NCBI GenBank assembly: GCA_022495995.1
Contig: JAFEMH010000522.1
Coordinates: 197,001-261,000 of the forward strand
Origin: Adenophora triphylla var. japonica
Taxonomy: Eukaryota; Streptophyta; Magnoliopsida; Asterales; Campanulaceae
DNA: 64,000 nucleotides
Reading direction: 5' to 3'
In this document: piece by piece, positions 54,478-63,916 of the stretch
Numbering within the stretch: the stretch's first letter is position 1
Layout: each line of letters starts with the position of its first letter
Translations under genes and position numbers: made by a program
The notes under the pieces: model-generated
The model's database searches: none
Told to the model about the DNA's origin: nothing
The model's input: only the letters and a program-made list of their open reading frames with translations

Positions 54478-55814
54478 TGTTAGGCCCAACTGGTAGGAAT
54501 CAGGCTAGAGGGGGGGGGTGAATAGCCTGTTAATTTTTTTTTATAAAACTCTTAAAATCTTTGAAAATATTAAGTCACACTCTAGCTAACCGATGAGATT
54601 AAGTTTGCACAGCGAAATGATAAGATCGGTTAGAGAGTTCCTAAAATCGGTAAGGTAAAGAGTTTTAAAGGTAAGTTTAAAATCTCATGCAACAAGGATA
54701 ACTTTTCTTTCCAAGTATGTCAAACAAGTAAGCTGTAACAAGAGTCAATAGGTTGTGACCAGTTGAGAGATTATCAATCGGTTACAACAACGCAATAAAT
54801 AAACAAACACACAAAGAAATGACACATTGTTTGAAGAGGTTCACAGTGTTAAATAACTGCTACGTCCTCTATCAAGTTTGGTCAGAACTTGGATTTGTGA
54901 AAGTGCACTGCTATTTATGGATCCTAACTATTACAAGTTGCAAACCCAATGATTGAGGGTTCATAAAAGTAAAGTGACCACTAATGGATCGTGCTACAAT
55001 AAAGACCTGGTGTTTTCTAGAGATGTGCTCACAAGTTGAGTTGATTTCTCTAGAGTGTGTGTGTGATTCAATCAATGTGTTCCATATGTAGTCTTGTTGA
55101 GGAACACAACAGAATTGATTGAAGGTGCTCAGTGTATGTCCTACAGAGATGTCTAGTGAATGTGAGGACTTGTATTGAATGCCTTGAACTAGAGAATTTG
55201 CACGTTGGTAGTTTTTGGCAGCTCACTCTCAAGGATCTTAAATGCACCAACCATCTTCAATGCTCCGGGGAATCTATTTATAGTGAGCTTTAAAAGGAGC
55301 CGTTGTCTTTGAAGAGTTAGTAATGATGACTTGGACTGGCAGGCATTAAATGGGAGTATCTTTTGCATTTAATGCCTGAGATTGGATAGAGAGAATTTCC
55401 ATTGAGTAGTTGAGGCGATGTGAGTACTGGTAACTTTGACATTTCACTTTGAGATTTTGACAGTAGCAGAAATGTCTTTTCAGCATGCTGCTTTACCAAC
55501 TTCAGCTAAAGTAGGTGGCTGGATAGTTGGGAGCAATAAATGCTTCGGCTAGCTGAAGGAAGCTTGCAGGATAAGCCTGGACCGGTTAGAGGTTAAGGAT
55601 CATGACCGATGAGAGATATATCGGTCAGGTAGATGACCGGTTAGGCATGCCTTACCGGTTGAGTGCTCAACCGGTTAGGGAAGCTTCTTTACCAAGTACA
55701 CACATAAACTGATAGGAAAATCTTCAGGTCTTCAAGTCTTCAAATCTTGAGAAAATTACACATTAAAAACACTGGGCACTAGCACTAAGGGGTGTAGACA
55801 CCCCATTCTGAACA
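54478..55814 (-). repeat. Copia-1 5' LTR
   Basis: Plus-strand start TGTTAGGCCCAAC; right end placed at ...CTGAACA (55814), where D-type sequence begins. It has about ten CGGTTAG copies or variants, densest at 54610-54660 and 55580-55680. The partner LTR is outside the window, so the right limit is approximate. Confidence 0.75.
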
Positions 55815-56764
55815 CATCAGATCAAATTTATACCACTCTAAGTCTCGATTTGAGTCAAGAAGTAGAAATTCACCATTTCGTCATGTTTCGTTAAGTTTTG
55901 ACTAACCACCGTTAGTTTGGGACTAAACTGCATACGAGATAACGAGGAAAGGACAGAATTGTCCACAGGAACAATATCTCAATGCGAGATGGCGTGTCTC
56001 GCGCGAGATATCGTCCCTCTGCAGCATGCAGAAGACAGTTTCCTCGTCAATTTCAACCTCTTTTCGGGATAAGATTTTATCCATCCGGCCAACCAATAGA
56101 GTTTGGGGTCCAGAACCTTCTGAAAGGGTTTTACCTCTCCACCTCTACCTATCCAACCCCTATAAATACTTGGTGACTTCCAAGGATCAAAGGGACCACG
56201 AATTTTCACAACACACACATATTTTGTTGGTTTCTTTCCCCGAAAGAATCCTACAAAATCACTCTTAAAAATCACCTCAAAGTTTGTTTGTCAACCTTGT
56301 TGATAAAAAAACATCAAAATCCAAGTCAAGGACTGAGGCGAAGCTCTGTCCGTATCAAGATTCGATTCTAAACTTGAGTCGAAACTCTGCCCAAATCACC
56401 TCACGCAAGGTAACCCCTAAAATCCTTTCTAATTGATTGTTAGAGTGGTATAAATCTATTGAATCTAGCATCGGCCTAGAGCCTCTCCAAATCATGGGGA
56501 CGGTCTCGAAGCAATCAATCCTACATTCCGTTTAACCACGTTAAATGGATCTTTATTTGTTATATTTGAAATCGTCTTATTTTCTCTGAAAATCTCTCTT
56601 TTCTTTAGCAAGACCAATCTCCGGATTGGGTGGAATGGATGCTCCTTGACCTACCCATTCCATAACCTAAGCCCCGAACCCAATCTCTTTCAAAAAAATG
56701 ATTTTTCTATTTTTTCCAAACGAATAATATAGGTGGCGACTCGAAATTAATCACAACGCTCACA
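55815..56764 (+). repeat. Gypsy D LTR, right-hand part
   Basis: Ends ...CGCTCACA one base before the primer-binding site. TATA box TATAAATA at 56161-56168. A palindrome pair at 55975-55990 and 55995-56010 (TATCTCGCGCGAGATA type) lies upstream of it. Extra primer-binding core TGGCGACTC at 56734-56742. The left part lies beyond the Copia-1 insertion, outside the window. Confidence 0.7.
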
Positions 56765-56765
56765 G

Positions 56766-56780
56766 TGGCGACTCCGCTGG
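56766..56780 (+). other. Gypsy D primer-binding site
   Basis: TGGCGACTCCGCTGG immediately after the LTR. Confidence 0.8.
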
Positions 56781-58059
56781 AGATTTGAAATTAAGAGGCT
56801 TAAACTTGCGTCAAAATTAAAAGAGAGGTTTTCAAAGAAAATTATTGTAAATTCGATTTTCTGCTCTCAGATGAGGCATATCTCGCACGAGATATCATAT
56901 CTCGCGCGAGATATCGCCTCGGCAATCTGGTTGTTTTCTGGTTTCTCCCGTTCATCTCATAGTTCAAGACGAGAGCCGAACATGCGAAGGGGGATCCCAG
57001 AATTCATTATCTGCAGAGTTCCCGCATCTTAAGGCTTCCCTTAAGATGTAGAACTCGAATCTTTATTTCATTTAAATAATTGATTATTATTTATAAACTG
57101 CGTGTGATTGGGTTTTATTTAATTAAAGTCCGGTCCATTGGAGATTCGGGAGTTGTAAATTAATTTATTTATCTCTCTTTCTCTCTCTTTATGTGGAACC
57201 ACGACGGCCTGAGTCTTCCTAAATTGGGAGAAACGTAGGCAACCACTTGGTGTGGCGACTATCTGTTTTCCTTTTGATTTTCAAAAAAAAAATCTCTATT
57301 TTTATCTATCACCTAGATTGACTATCACACACGCGCACTCATGATATATCTGTCATTGCACTGCATACCCTCTATAAATCCGGGACCCACACTAAGGACG
57401 GATGACGGTAACCACCTAGTCGCCAGTCTCTCCGAAGTTGGACCATCCCACTCCGCGTATTCAATCCACTTAGATTGTCATATCGCGGGGAGCCTAGCCT
57501 TCCAGCCCTGCATCGCCACATTCTCATGTAGATTGTCCTTTTAGGATCACTCCGTGATCGGTCGGTTTTGACTCGGTGATCTTTTCTTGTTTTTGACCAA
57601 AACAAAGCCATGTAAAATTGACAATAAAGAAGGACTCAGAAATGTCCCTTCGGAAAAAGTCCCTTCGGAAAAAGTCCCTTCGGAATGACCCTTTCGGAAT
57701 GTCCCTTTGAAAAAATATATATACATATAATCCTTCGAAAAACGATCTTACATGGCTTTGTTTTAAAAAAATCGAATTGATTGCTTAGTCGTTAGGTTCT
57801 GATAAAGGCCTTAGAAACCCCTCAAAACGGATTTTCCATTCCGACCAAAATTTAGGTCCAATAAAAAATCGACTTTCCGTGTGATTATCTCGCGCGGGAC
57901 TACATATCTCGCGCGGGATAATGCCTCTGTTTGCTGAAACTGAGCCTGAGCCATTTAAGCCTACATCCGACTCGTTGGGGCTAGATTTGATCCTGATATC
58001 GTCTCTGCATCTCTTCTGTCAGTTTTCCGAAGCTACTCAACTTCAAGACTCCCAACACA
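56781..58059 (+). other. Gypsy D leader
   Basis: No coding sequence. It contains palindrome pairs at 56879/56898 and 57886/57905, a CTACG-type hairpin module on the minus strand (57195-57243), and a five-fold GTCCCTTCGGAA repeat (57641-57712). Confidence 0.6.
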
Positions 58060-58869
58060 ATGTCTACGGAAAAGTACTTCGTCACTAAGAGAGATCTCGA
58101 AGAGGAAGATTTGCGAAAGATGACCAAGTCTCTTGTCGTTGAAATGGACCATGTTGAGGGTTGGAGGGAAGCCTTTGATTTACCTTCCACCCGCATTGCT
58201 AGGGATTTCCGGAAGATGGAAAGTGACTCCGACAGTGGACGATCATCTGTATAAGAGGAGCTAAGTGACATCAAAACTCAACTTGCCAAAGCCCTGCAAC
58301 AAATTAACGACAATGACTCGTGGCATCACATGGAAGAATCCATCCAAGCTGAAAAGACAAAGATACTGATTGAAGAGCTCGAGGAAGTCAAGAGAGAACT
58401 CGAGACCATGACCCAAAAGTGTATCAACCTTGAAGCCCACATTGAAGATGACATTGATGAGAGGGTCAAGTATTTCCTCAATACTCTCTACCGTGACCTC
58501 AAAGAACAAATGGAAGAAGAATATCAGTCTCGCCACCTCGTCTTTGTGCAGCACTACGAGAACCATATTCGAGACCTTCACAATCAAATGGCCAAGCGAA
58601 GGAAGGGAAGGATTTTCACCGACTTTGGAGGGATCGCACTCGGACACATCTTCAGAAGTCTTCACAAGGATGGAGTGATGAAACCAATGGAGGGCTACCA
58701 ACCTAAGAGTGAAGGTCGATCTCCACACCTCTATTATTTCTACCATCAATGCTACGGCCACCACACCAATGATTGTTTCAACCTGAAGAATGCAGTCCAA
58801 GACTTAGTCGACAACGACACCATCAAACTTGCTCCTAGCGGTGGTGCCCTTGGTTGGATTAAGAAATGA
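58060..58869 (+). pseudogene. Gypsy D gag-like protein (one internal stop)
   Basis: MSTEKYFVTKRDLEEEDLRK to residue 64, one in-frame TAA at 58252-58254, then the same frame runs open to TGA at 58867. The middle is a long coiled coil (AEKTKILIEELEEVKRELET). The C-terminus has a metal-binding-like block YYFYHQCYGHHTNDCFNLKN and DLVDNDTIK, the pattern found at the end of Tat-type gag and in Gypsy B. No capsid core is seen, so this is a reduced gag of about 270 residues. Read-through of the single stop cannot be judged. Confidence 0.65.
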
Positions 58870-59063
58870 AGGCCTCCTTTTCCTTTTTCAGTTATTTACT
58901 TTATTTGCAAAAGAAACGGTTAGTATTCCAGTTTAGTTTAGATACTACTTGCCTAAAATTCTCATTTTTGGGCAAGAGTATCAAGTTTGCTTTTCAATAA
59001 TAGTTAGTCAGTATTTCCCTTTTCAATTCTGATTACTTCTTTGAGATCGAGAAAGAAAGCACC

Positions 59064-59522
59064 GTGAATGTCATAGAAACTTGCAACGAAAACGATTACT
59101 CCAAGGCATCTTGGTTCTCTGGAAACCTTCCTGTCTGGAAAATGATGCAAGCAAAAGGATACTTTCCTGGATTGGGGCTTGGAAAGCACTTACAAGGAAT
59201 AACGGAACCACCACCGGTTCCCCCACCTCACACGAAGCATGGCCTAGGATACATCATTTCCATCCACGATGGGGATGATGAAGAAGAGTGGGACTTCACT
59301 CAAATCAAGTGGGAAGGAACCGCATACAAAGGCCACAAAGACCCAAAGGCCAAGAATTACAACCTCGAGCCATATCGAAAGACACTCAATGGCTACTTCG
59401 TCCGGGAAGGGGAAAATACTCCCTACTTTATCTTTTCAGAACCATGGACTGATGATAAAGGAAAGCGCCAACCGGGCTTTAAAATCTTCGGCGATCGCGA
59501 TGCTTCTCAGTATGTAATGTAA
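59064..59522 (+). CDS. G-patch-containing ORF of Gypsy D/E
   Basis: 152 codons from MNVIETCNENDYSKASWFSG. Residues 28-50 form a G-patch (MMQAKGYFPGLGLGKHLQGI), a glycine-rich RNA-binding motif known at the end of Ogre/Tat protease regions. HGLGYIISIHDGDDEEEWDF follows, and a C-terminal block of unknown function ends at 59522. Protease, RT and integrase are absent between it and the gag-like ORF, suggesting a deleted, non-autonomous element. Confidence 0.65.
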   Translation: MNVIETCNENDYSKASWFSGNLPVWKMMQAKGYFPGLGLGKHLQGITEPPPVPPPHTKHGLGYIISIHDGDDEEEWDFTQIKWEGTAYKGHKDPKAKNYNLEPYRKTLNGYFVREGENTPYFIFSEPWTDDKGKRQPGFKIFGDRDASQYVM

Positions 59523-59660
59523 CCTGTCCCGCTAATCCCAAAAGATTTGTGGGGCACAAAGGCAGAAATGACAAGGGAATGGGACTTTGTGTTGGGAGAA
59601 GACATGCTGCGACAGTTCCAAGACCTGTGCCGATTAGAAGACAACCAGATCCATGCAATC

Positions 59661-59674
59661 TCCAAGGGGGACGC
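59661..59674 (+). other. Polypurine-like tract before the E LTR
   Basis: TCCAAGGGGGACGC directly before TGTAAGTA; comparable with GAGGGGCTTC and GAGGGGCTAAC before the A and B LTRs. Confidence 0.6.
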
Positions 59675-61236
59675 TGTAAGTATGCCAATCCAATTTGCGA
59701 TCCCTTTTTTAGGTGCATTTTAAATGATAAAATTGCACTAAGGGGCGTTTTGGTAAATTCCCGGTCCATTCCGAGACTTCCAGAAACATTTCATGAGTTT
59801 CACGCGAAGGAAGTACTTTTTTGTACTTTGCTCGAGTTAAAGGACCTAGAGAGAATAAAACTGTTTTGGACTTTTTGGGTATTACCTAGGAAGGTTCAAG
59901 AATCAGTTTTGGCGCCAAAAGCGGTTATGGTCACCTTGTGTCACGCGACAAGTTGAAGCATGGAAAGTGGTTACGTTACGTCGTGCAACACAAAGTAACC
60001 ATAGACTGCAGCTATAAATAAGACCCTACCCCTCTCAGTTTTAGATCCGAATTTCACCTCCCTAAAGCTACTCTGCCCAAATTACGCCAGAAACTCCCTC
60101 TCCTCTCCTCCTTCACAAACAACCACCCAATTCCCTTCCAATTCACCACTTCTCACCTCTCTTCAACCCAATTCCCTCTCTACTTCCCTATAAACTTGAA
60201 ACCTCTGAATTCAGCTCTCAGTTCGTGCTCAGATCTCCATCTCGAAGTTGAATTGAAGGCTCCTGCACCTAACTTGGTGTAAGAGTTGAGGACTACAAGG
60301 GTAACTCTCTCTCCTTTTCTCTCTCTCTCATTCATTGTTTTAATTACTCTCTCTCATCCTCCACTTGATAATCAGGCTCCATCTGCCTCAGATTATCAAG
60401 TGGCAACTGCCGATCTCTCTGTTTAATCTGTTTAGCTTGGTTTGGTTGATGTTCATTATGTGATTGGATTTCTATTTGTCGCTTGGTTGTCAAGGGAGTG
60501 TGGATCTCTCCATATCCACACTCCTTTGGCTAATCTGTTGTTGATTCGTGATGTTATTAGTCGATTTGGTATAATTGCTTGATCTGGATTGGTTTCTGTC
60601 GAATCTGTGCTTCAATTGTAAAGTCCCTGCAAATGGTAAGGATATGTCACGCGACACAACGGATCTCATTAGTCCTGTGTAGCGCGACATAATCAAGCCT
60701 ATGCAGGGACTATTATTTCAGTTGTAATCTGTTTCCTCTGGTTTGCTTGCTGTGGTATTTTGCTCATTTGGTGGTGTTGCAGTGTAAGTTTTGTAAAACT
60801 CCTGCATAGTGCTTTGTTGTGTCACGCGACACATTCGATCCCTCAGATCCTGTGTCACGCGACACAATGAGTCCTCTGCAGCAGGTTCAATTTCAGTTGT
60901 AAGTTCTGTTAGTCTTCGATGTAAAGTGGGATGTGGCCTCCCATGGCAAGTGGCTTACAAATTGTATTTCCCCTTTTGTTGAGTAATAAAACAAAGCACT
61001 TTTATGCATTTTGTACATATTCTTGTTACACACTTTGAACACACGTTTGAATGAATTGAATGTTGAACATTGAAAGACTCGTCTACGGACAAGGCGTGTT
61101 GGGTGAACTCTCGGTTCTTCCCAACACGTAACCTGACCCCCGAACCCATTTTCTCTTCAAAAAGGTTTTCAATGTTTCCTCTTAAAAACGGCGTGGCGAC
61201 TCCCTTATTTTTATTTTTTCGGCGAGCGCACATTCA
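59675..61236 (+). repeat. Gypsy E LTR
   Basis: TGTAAGTATGCC...GCGCACATTCA, 1562 bp. TATA box CTATAAATAAG at 60012-60022. Palindrome TGTCACGCGACA at 59939 (upstream of TATA) and in 33-bp-spaced pairs at 60645/60678 and 60820/60853. Extra primer-binding core at 61194-61202. Related in plan to the D LTR but clearly a different family. Confidence 0.8.
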
Positions 61237-61237
61237 G

Positions 61238-61255
61238 TGGCGACTCTGCTGGGGA
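61238..61255 (+). other. Gypsy E primer-binding site
   Basis: TGGCGACTCTGCTGGGGA, one base after the LTR. Confidence 0.85.
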
Positions 61256-62384
61256 CTTGAAACTTGGTTTTCAAAAGTGGGTCAAACTTTCGTCCTTGTT
61301 CAACGTCCATCTCATTCATTTGTGTGTGCTTTGATTGTGTGACATTTTATGTGCTTAAATGCATCTTATGTGCTTTGTTTTATTCCGTTCCCTCCTTGTG
61401 TCCCATATTTGTTGTCTATGTTGTGCTGGTGCTGGGGCTGAGTTATTGCATTTGCTTGGAGGCTGGGGCTGGTTATGATTATTTGGTTCAGATTCTGGAA
61501 GTGACCTCTTCTGTCACGCGACATAATATGTCATGGCTGTCCTGTGTAGCGCGACAGAAGGTGCCACTCTGCAGGATTTGATTTCATTGATACAGGTTGT
61601 GGTTGTGGGCAATCCCCCATGATCAATTACTGATCCTTGATTATTGTATCTCTGTGGGGTGTGTGTGTGTGTTGTTTTCTTTTATCACCCCTTTTCAAAA
61701 AAATAAATAAATAAATAAATAAATAAATAAAATCATTTTCGCAAATAAAGGAAGATAGTCATCCGCACACTACACCACGTAGATCTAGAACCCTCGGGTG
61801 CGATTGACGACATCACGGACGGTGATAATATTCGCCTACGCTTGAGCGCCTAATGTCACCTATCCCCCTAGCGCGTTATAGGTGGCACCACACATTTAAC
61901 CTTGCCAAAAACGGTTGGTTTTGACACGCCATTTTCAAAAATACTCTAAAATGAATTGCTTCAAAATTTCTAAAAGGCTTTCGTACCCATTCCAAAACCT
62001 AGCACATGTGGGCATGTTGCCATCGCAACATGGTTTCACGAAAGGACATGTCGTTCCCACGGCATGTTCTAACGAGAGATCATGTCGCTTTGTCAACGTG
62101 CACCGACGAGAGGTCATACCGGATTTTTCCTTGAAATTCTTCAGGAATATTCGTTATGCTGCCCAAATTTCTCCAAAAATTGGGGCTGCTCGTCCGTCCC
62201 ATAAATGCTTTGGTTTTATTTAGGTACTATTGCCTGTTATTATTTTTGAACCAATACATTTGGCGTATTTGTGGATGATGTGTCCATAGGTTCCCCCGAG
62301 ATCTAGATTGCGTGAAATAAAGGATTAGCCTCTTCCAACCGTCTCTAGGACTTAAAACACCGATTTCTACTTAAAGATTAATAA
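61256..62384 (+). other. Gypsy E leader
   Basis: No convincing coding sequence. Palindrome pair at 61512/61545 (33 bp apart). An (AAAT)n microsatellite lies at 61696-61733. CCGCACACTACACCACG (61761-61777) resembles, in reverse complement, the GTAGTGTGCGGT array of the A and B leaders. Confidence 0.55.
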
Positions 62385-63306
62385 GTGTTGCATGAGTCAA
62401 TCTCCTTCCGTATTCTTCCCTCTCCCGTACCTCCTCAAAATTCTCTACCCTCCGTCTATACACGCTCTTACCTCTTCACCTCTGCAAGACTAAGGCATGT
62501 TGGGTGTATGCTCTCGTTCCCGGCGCTCATTGGTCCATATTCCCGAGGCGGAAACAGTTCAAGTGCCCGAGCAGTCGTCCATCTGATTCGAAATCCAGAA
62601 TGCTCGGTGCAGAGAAGATTATGGCCCACCAGTCTGGAAGTTCATATCCCATGGGTCAGCAGAGTGCAAATGGTGCGTCCATCGAAAAGTGGCGAGCTAC
62701 CCTTGAAGCCGTTTTTTCCTCGCGAGCGGGAGGCCCGGGTGCTTGCTCAGATTGCTAAAGATAAGGAGGACGACTTGTGAAGGACAGAAAGATTGAGAAA
62801 GGTCCTCACCGCACCGATGGCAACAATACCCTTCCTCCCGTCCGAATGTTGATGCAGTCGATCAGTCCTCGTAGGGTCTAGAATGTCCACTGTCGGACAT
62901 GAGTCTGTCGAGTCCAAGTTGGACCAATTTTTGCTTTGCAGTGATAAAATCTTTGTTTTTCTTCTTGCTAGACTCGAGACATTACTAGTACACCTGCGTT
63001 ACACTCGATTGAAATGGTTTTATTCCAACTGATCACTTGTGCTGCTCACCGACCAACGCTTTGAAATGGCTAATGTTTGAATTGATCGGAGTAAGAAAAT
63101 CGACTGATATCCTTTCCAAAGTGGGGCTCACCAATTCCTCATCTCGCATCTCCTGTGCTCACATACCTTCCTTCACCTCTTTCATAATCTCGTTGTTCGA
63201 TGAATTTGCACGGATCTTTCTCAGAGTAAGCTTAAGTAAGCAAACGAAGACTCAATCTCGTTCGGATCATCCGGTAGGGGCTGTGATTGAAACCTTTCAC
63301 CCATAG
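62385..63306 (+). other. Gypsy E region with short degenerate frames
   Basis: Overlapping short frames at 62385-62780 and 62504-62758 contain QSANGASIEKWRATLEAVFS and EREARVLAQIAKDKEDDL in different frames, possibly the start of a gag-associated ORF broken by an indel. No domain is recognised. Confidence 0.3.
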
Positions 63307-63479
63307 GAAAACCATTACCTCCCCCTCACTAAAAAATACCCCTTCAATTCAAGATCGGCATGTTTTGAAACCCATTTAGCCATCGCCAGAAAAAGAGGGA
63401 CTATCCTTGAGGCTCCCGCAAGTCAAAAGAAGCATCGACCGTCTCCAAGCTCAAGAATGGCAGAATGCAATGATCCATC

Positions 63480-63592
63480 CTGGGGACTAGCTGAAATTCT
63501 CCTCTCAAAAGAAAAAAAGAGAGAGACAAAAATACAAAAAAAAGAGATACAAAAAAAAGAAGAAAAGAAAAGAAAGAGAGCCTAGTCCCCAG
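63480..63592. repeat. 11-bp inverted repeat around a purine-rich tract
   Basis: CTGGGGACTAG (63480-63490) and CTAGTCCCCAG (63582-63592) are exact inverse complements enclosing about 90 bases, mostly A/G. The repeat includes the CTGGGGA word found in the primer-binding site. Confidence 0.75.
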
Positions 63593-63708
63593 CGATCCTC
63601 TCGGAAGCAAAAGTCAAAGGATCTGGTTGTTACTCAAGAGGAGTCTCTGAGTGAATAAAGAGACAGCACGGATGTCCCCTCACCATTACCTCTAACCGAT
63701 CCCAATCC

Positions 63709-63916
63709 GTCCTCTCGATTTTAGAGGACATTCCCATTACCATTACCCTTGCCCTTGACCAAAACCAATATTGACCTCTCATTCTTAGAGGCAACAAAGA
63801 CGCAACCACAGATTTCCCTCACCTTAGAAATCCCAAACACATACCCAAGAGCCAACCTCTCATCTTCAGAGGTACAGCCAGCAAAAAGCCCAGCCGACCT
63901 CTCGTTTTAAGAGGTC
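63709..63916. repeat. Four hairpins with ACCTCT/AGAGGT stems
   Basis: At 63711-63727, 63774-63791, 63855-63873 and 63896-63916 the stem CCTCT/AGAGG (up to 7 bp at the last site) is constant, while the 7-nt loop differs each time. Confidence 0.8.

Larger units (their letters stand above)
1..55814 (-). mobile_element. Copia-1: SIRE-type Ty1/Copia retrotransposon, split by nested insertions
   Basis: A minus-strand Copia element runs from its 5' LTR (54478-55814) and primer-binding site (54464-54475) leftwards through gag, protease, integrase, RT, RNase H and an env-like ORF that leaves the window at base 1. Its 3' LTR is outside the window. It is interrupted twice. Gypsy B (35498-50256) splits pol between integrase and RT, with GCTGG on both sides. 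Copia-2 and its contents (2193-33716) split RNase H, with GTCCA on both sides. Reading frames on the two sides of each insertion continue one another. Gene order PR-INT-RT-RH, two zinc knuckles in gag and an ORF after pol are known SIRE-lineage traits. The right-hand LTR limit is inferred from a terminal ...AACA and is approximate. Confidence 0.88.
55815..61236 (+). mobile_element. Gypsy D/E composite: D-type LTR and leader, gag and G-patch remnants, E-type LTR
   Basis: Ogre/Tat-type, plus strand. A D-type LTR (cut on the left by Copia-1) with primer-binding site at 56766 is followed by gag-like and G-patch ORFs, a polypurine-like run and an LTR of a different family (E, 59675-61236). That LTR is itself followed by a primer-binding site. 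Either a D element ends in an E LTR by recombination, or E elements lie in tandem. Confidence 0.65.

Noticed and set aside
55824..56455. 16-bp inverted copies of TTTATACCACTCTAA at 55827 and 56440
   Set aside because: They lie inside the D LTR fragment near the Copia-1 junction; one pair only, with no third copy to show a pattern.
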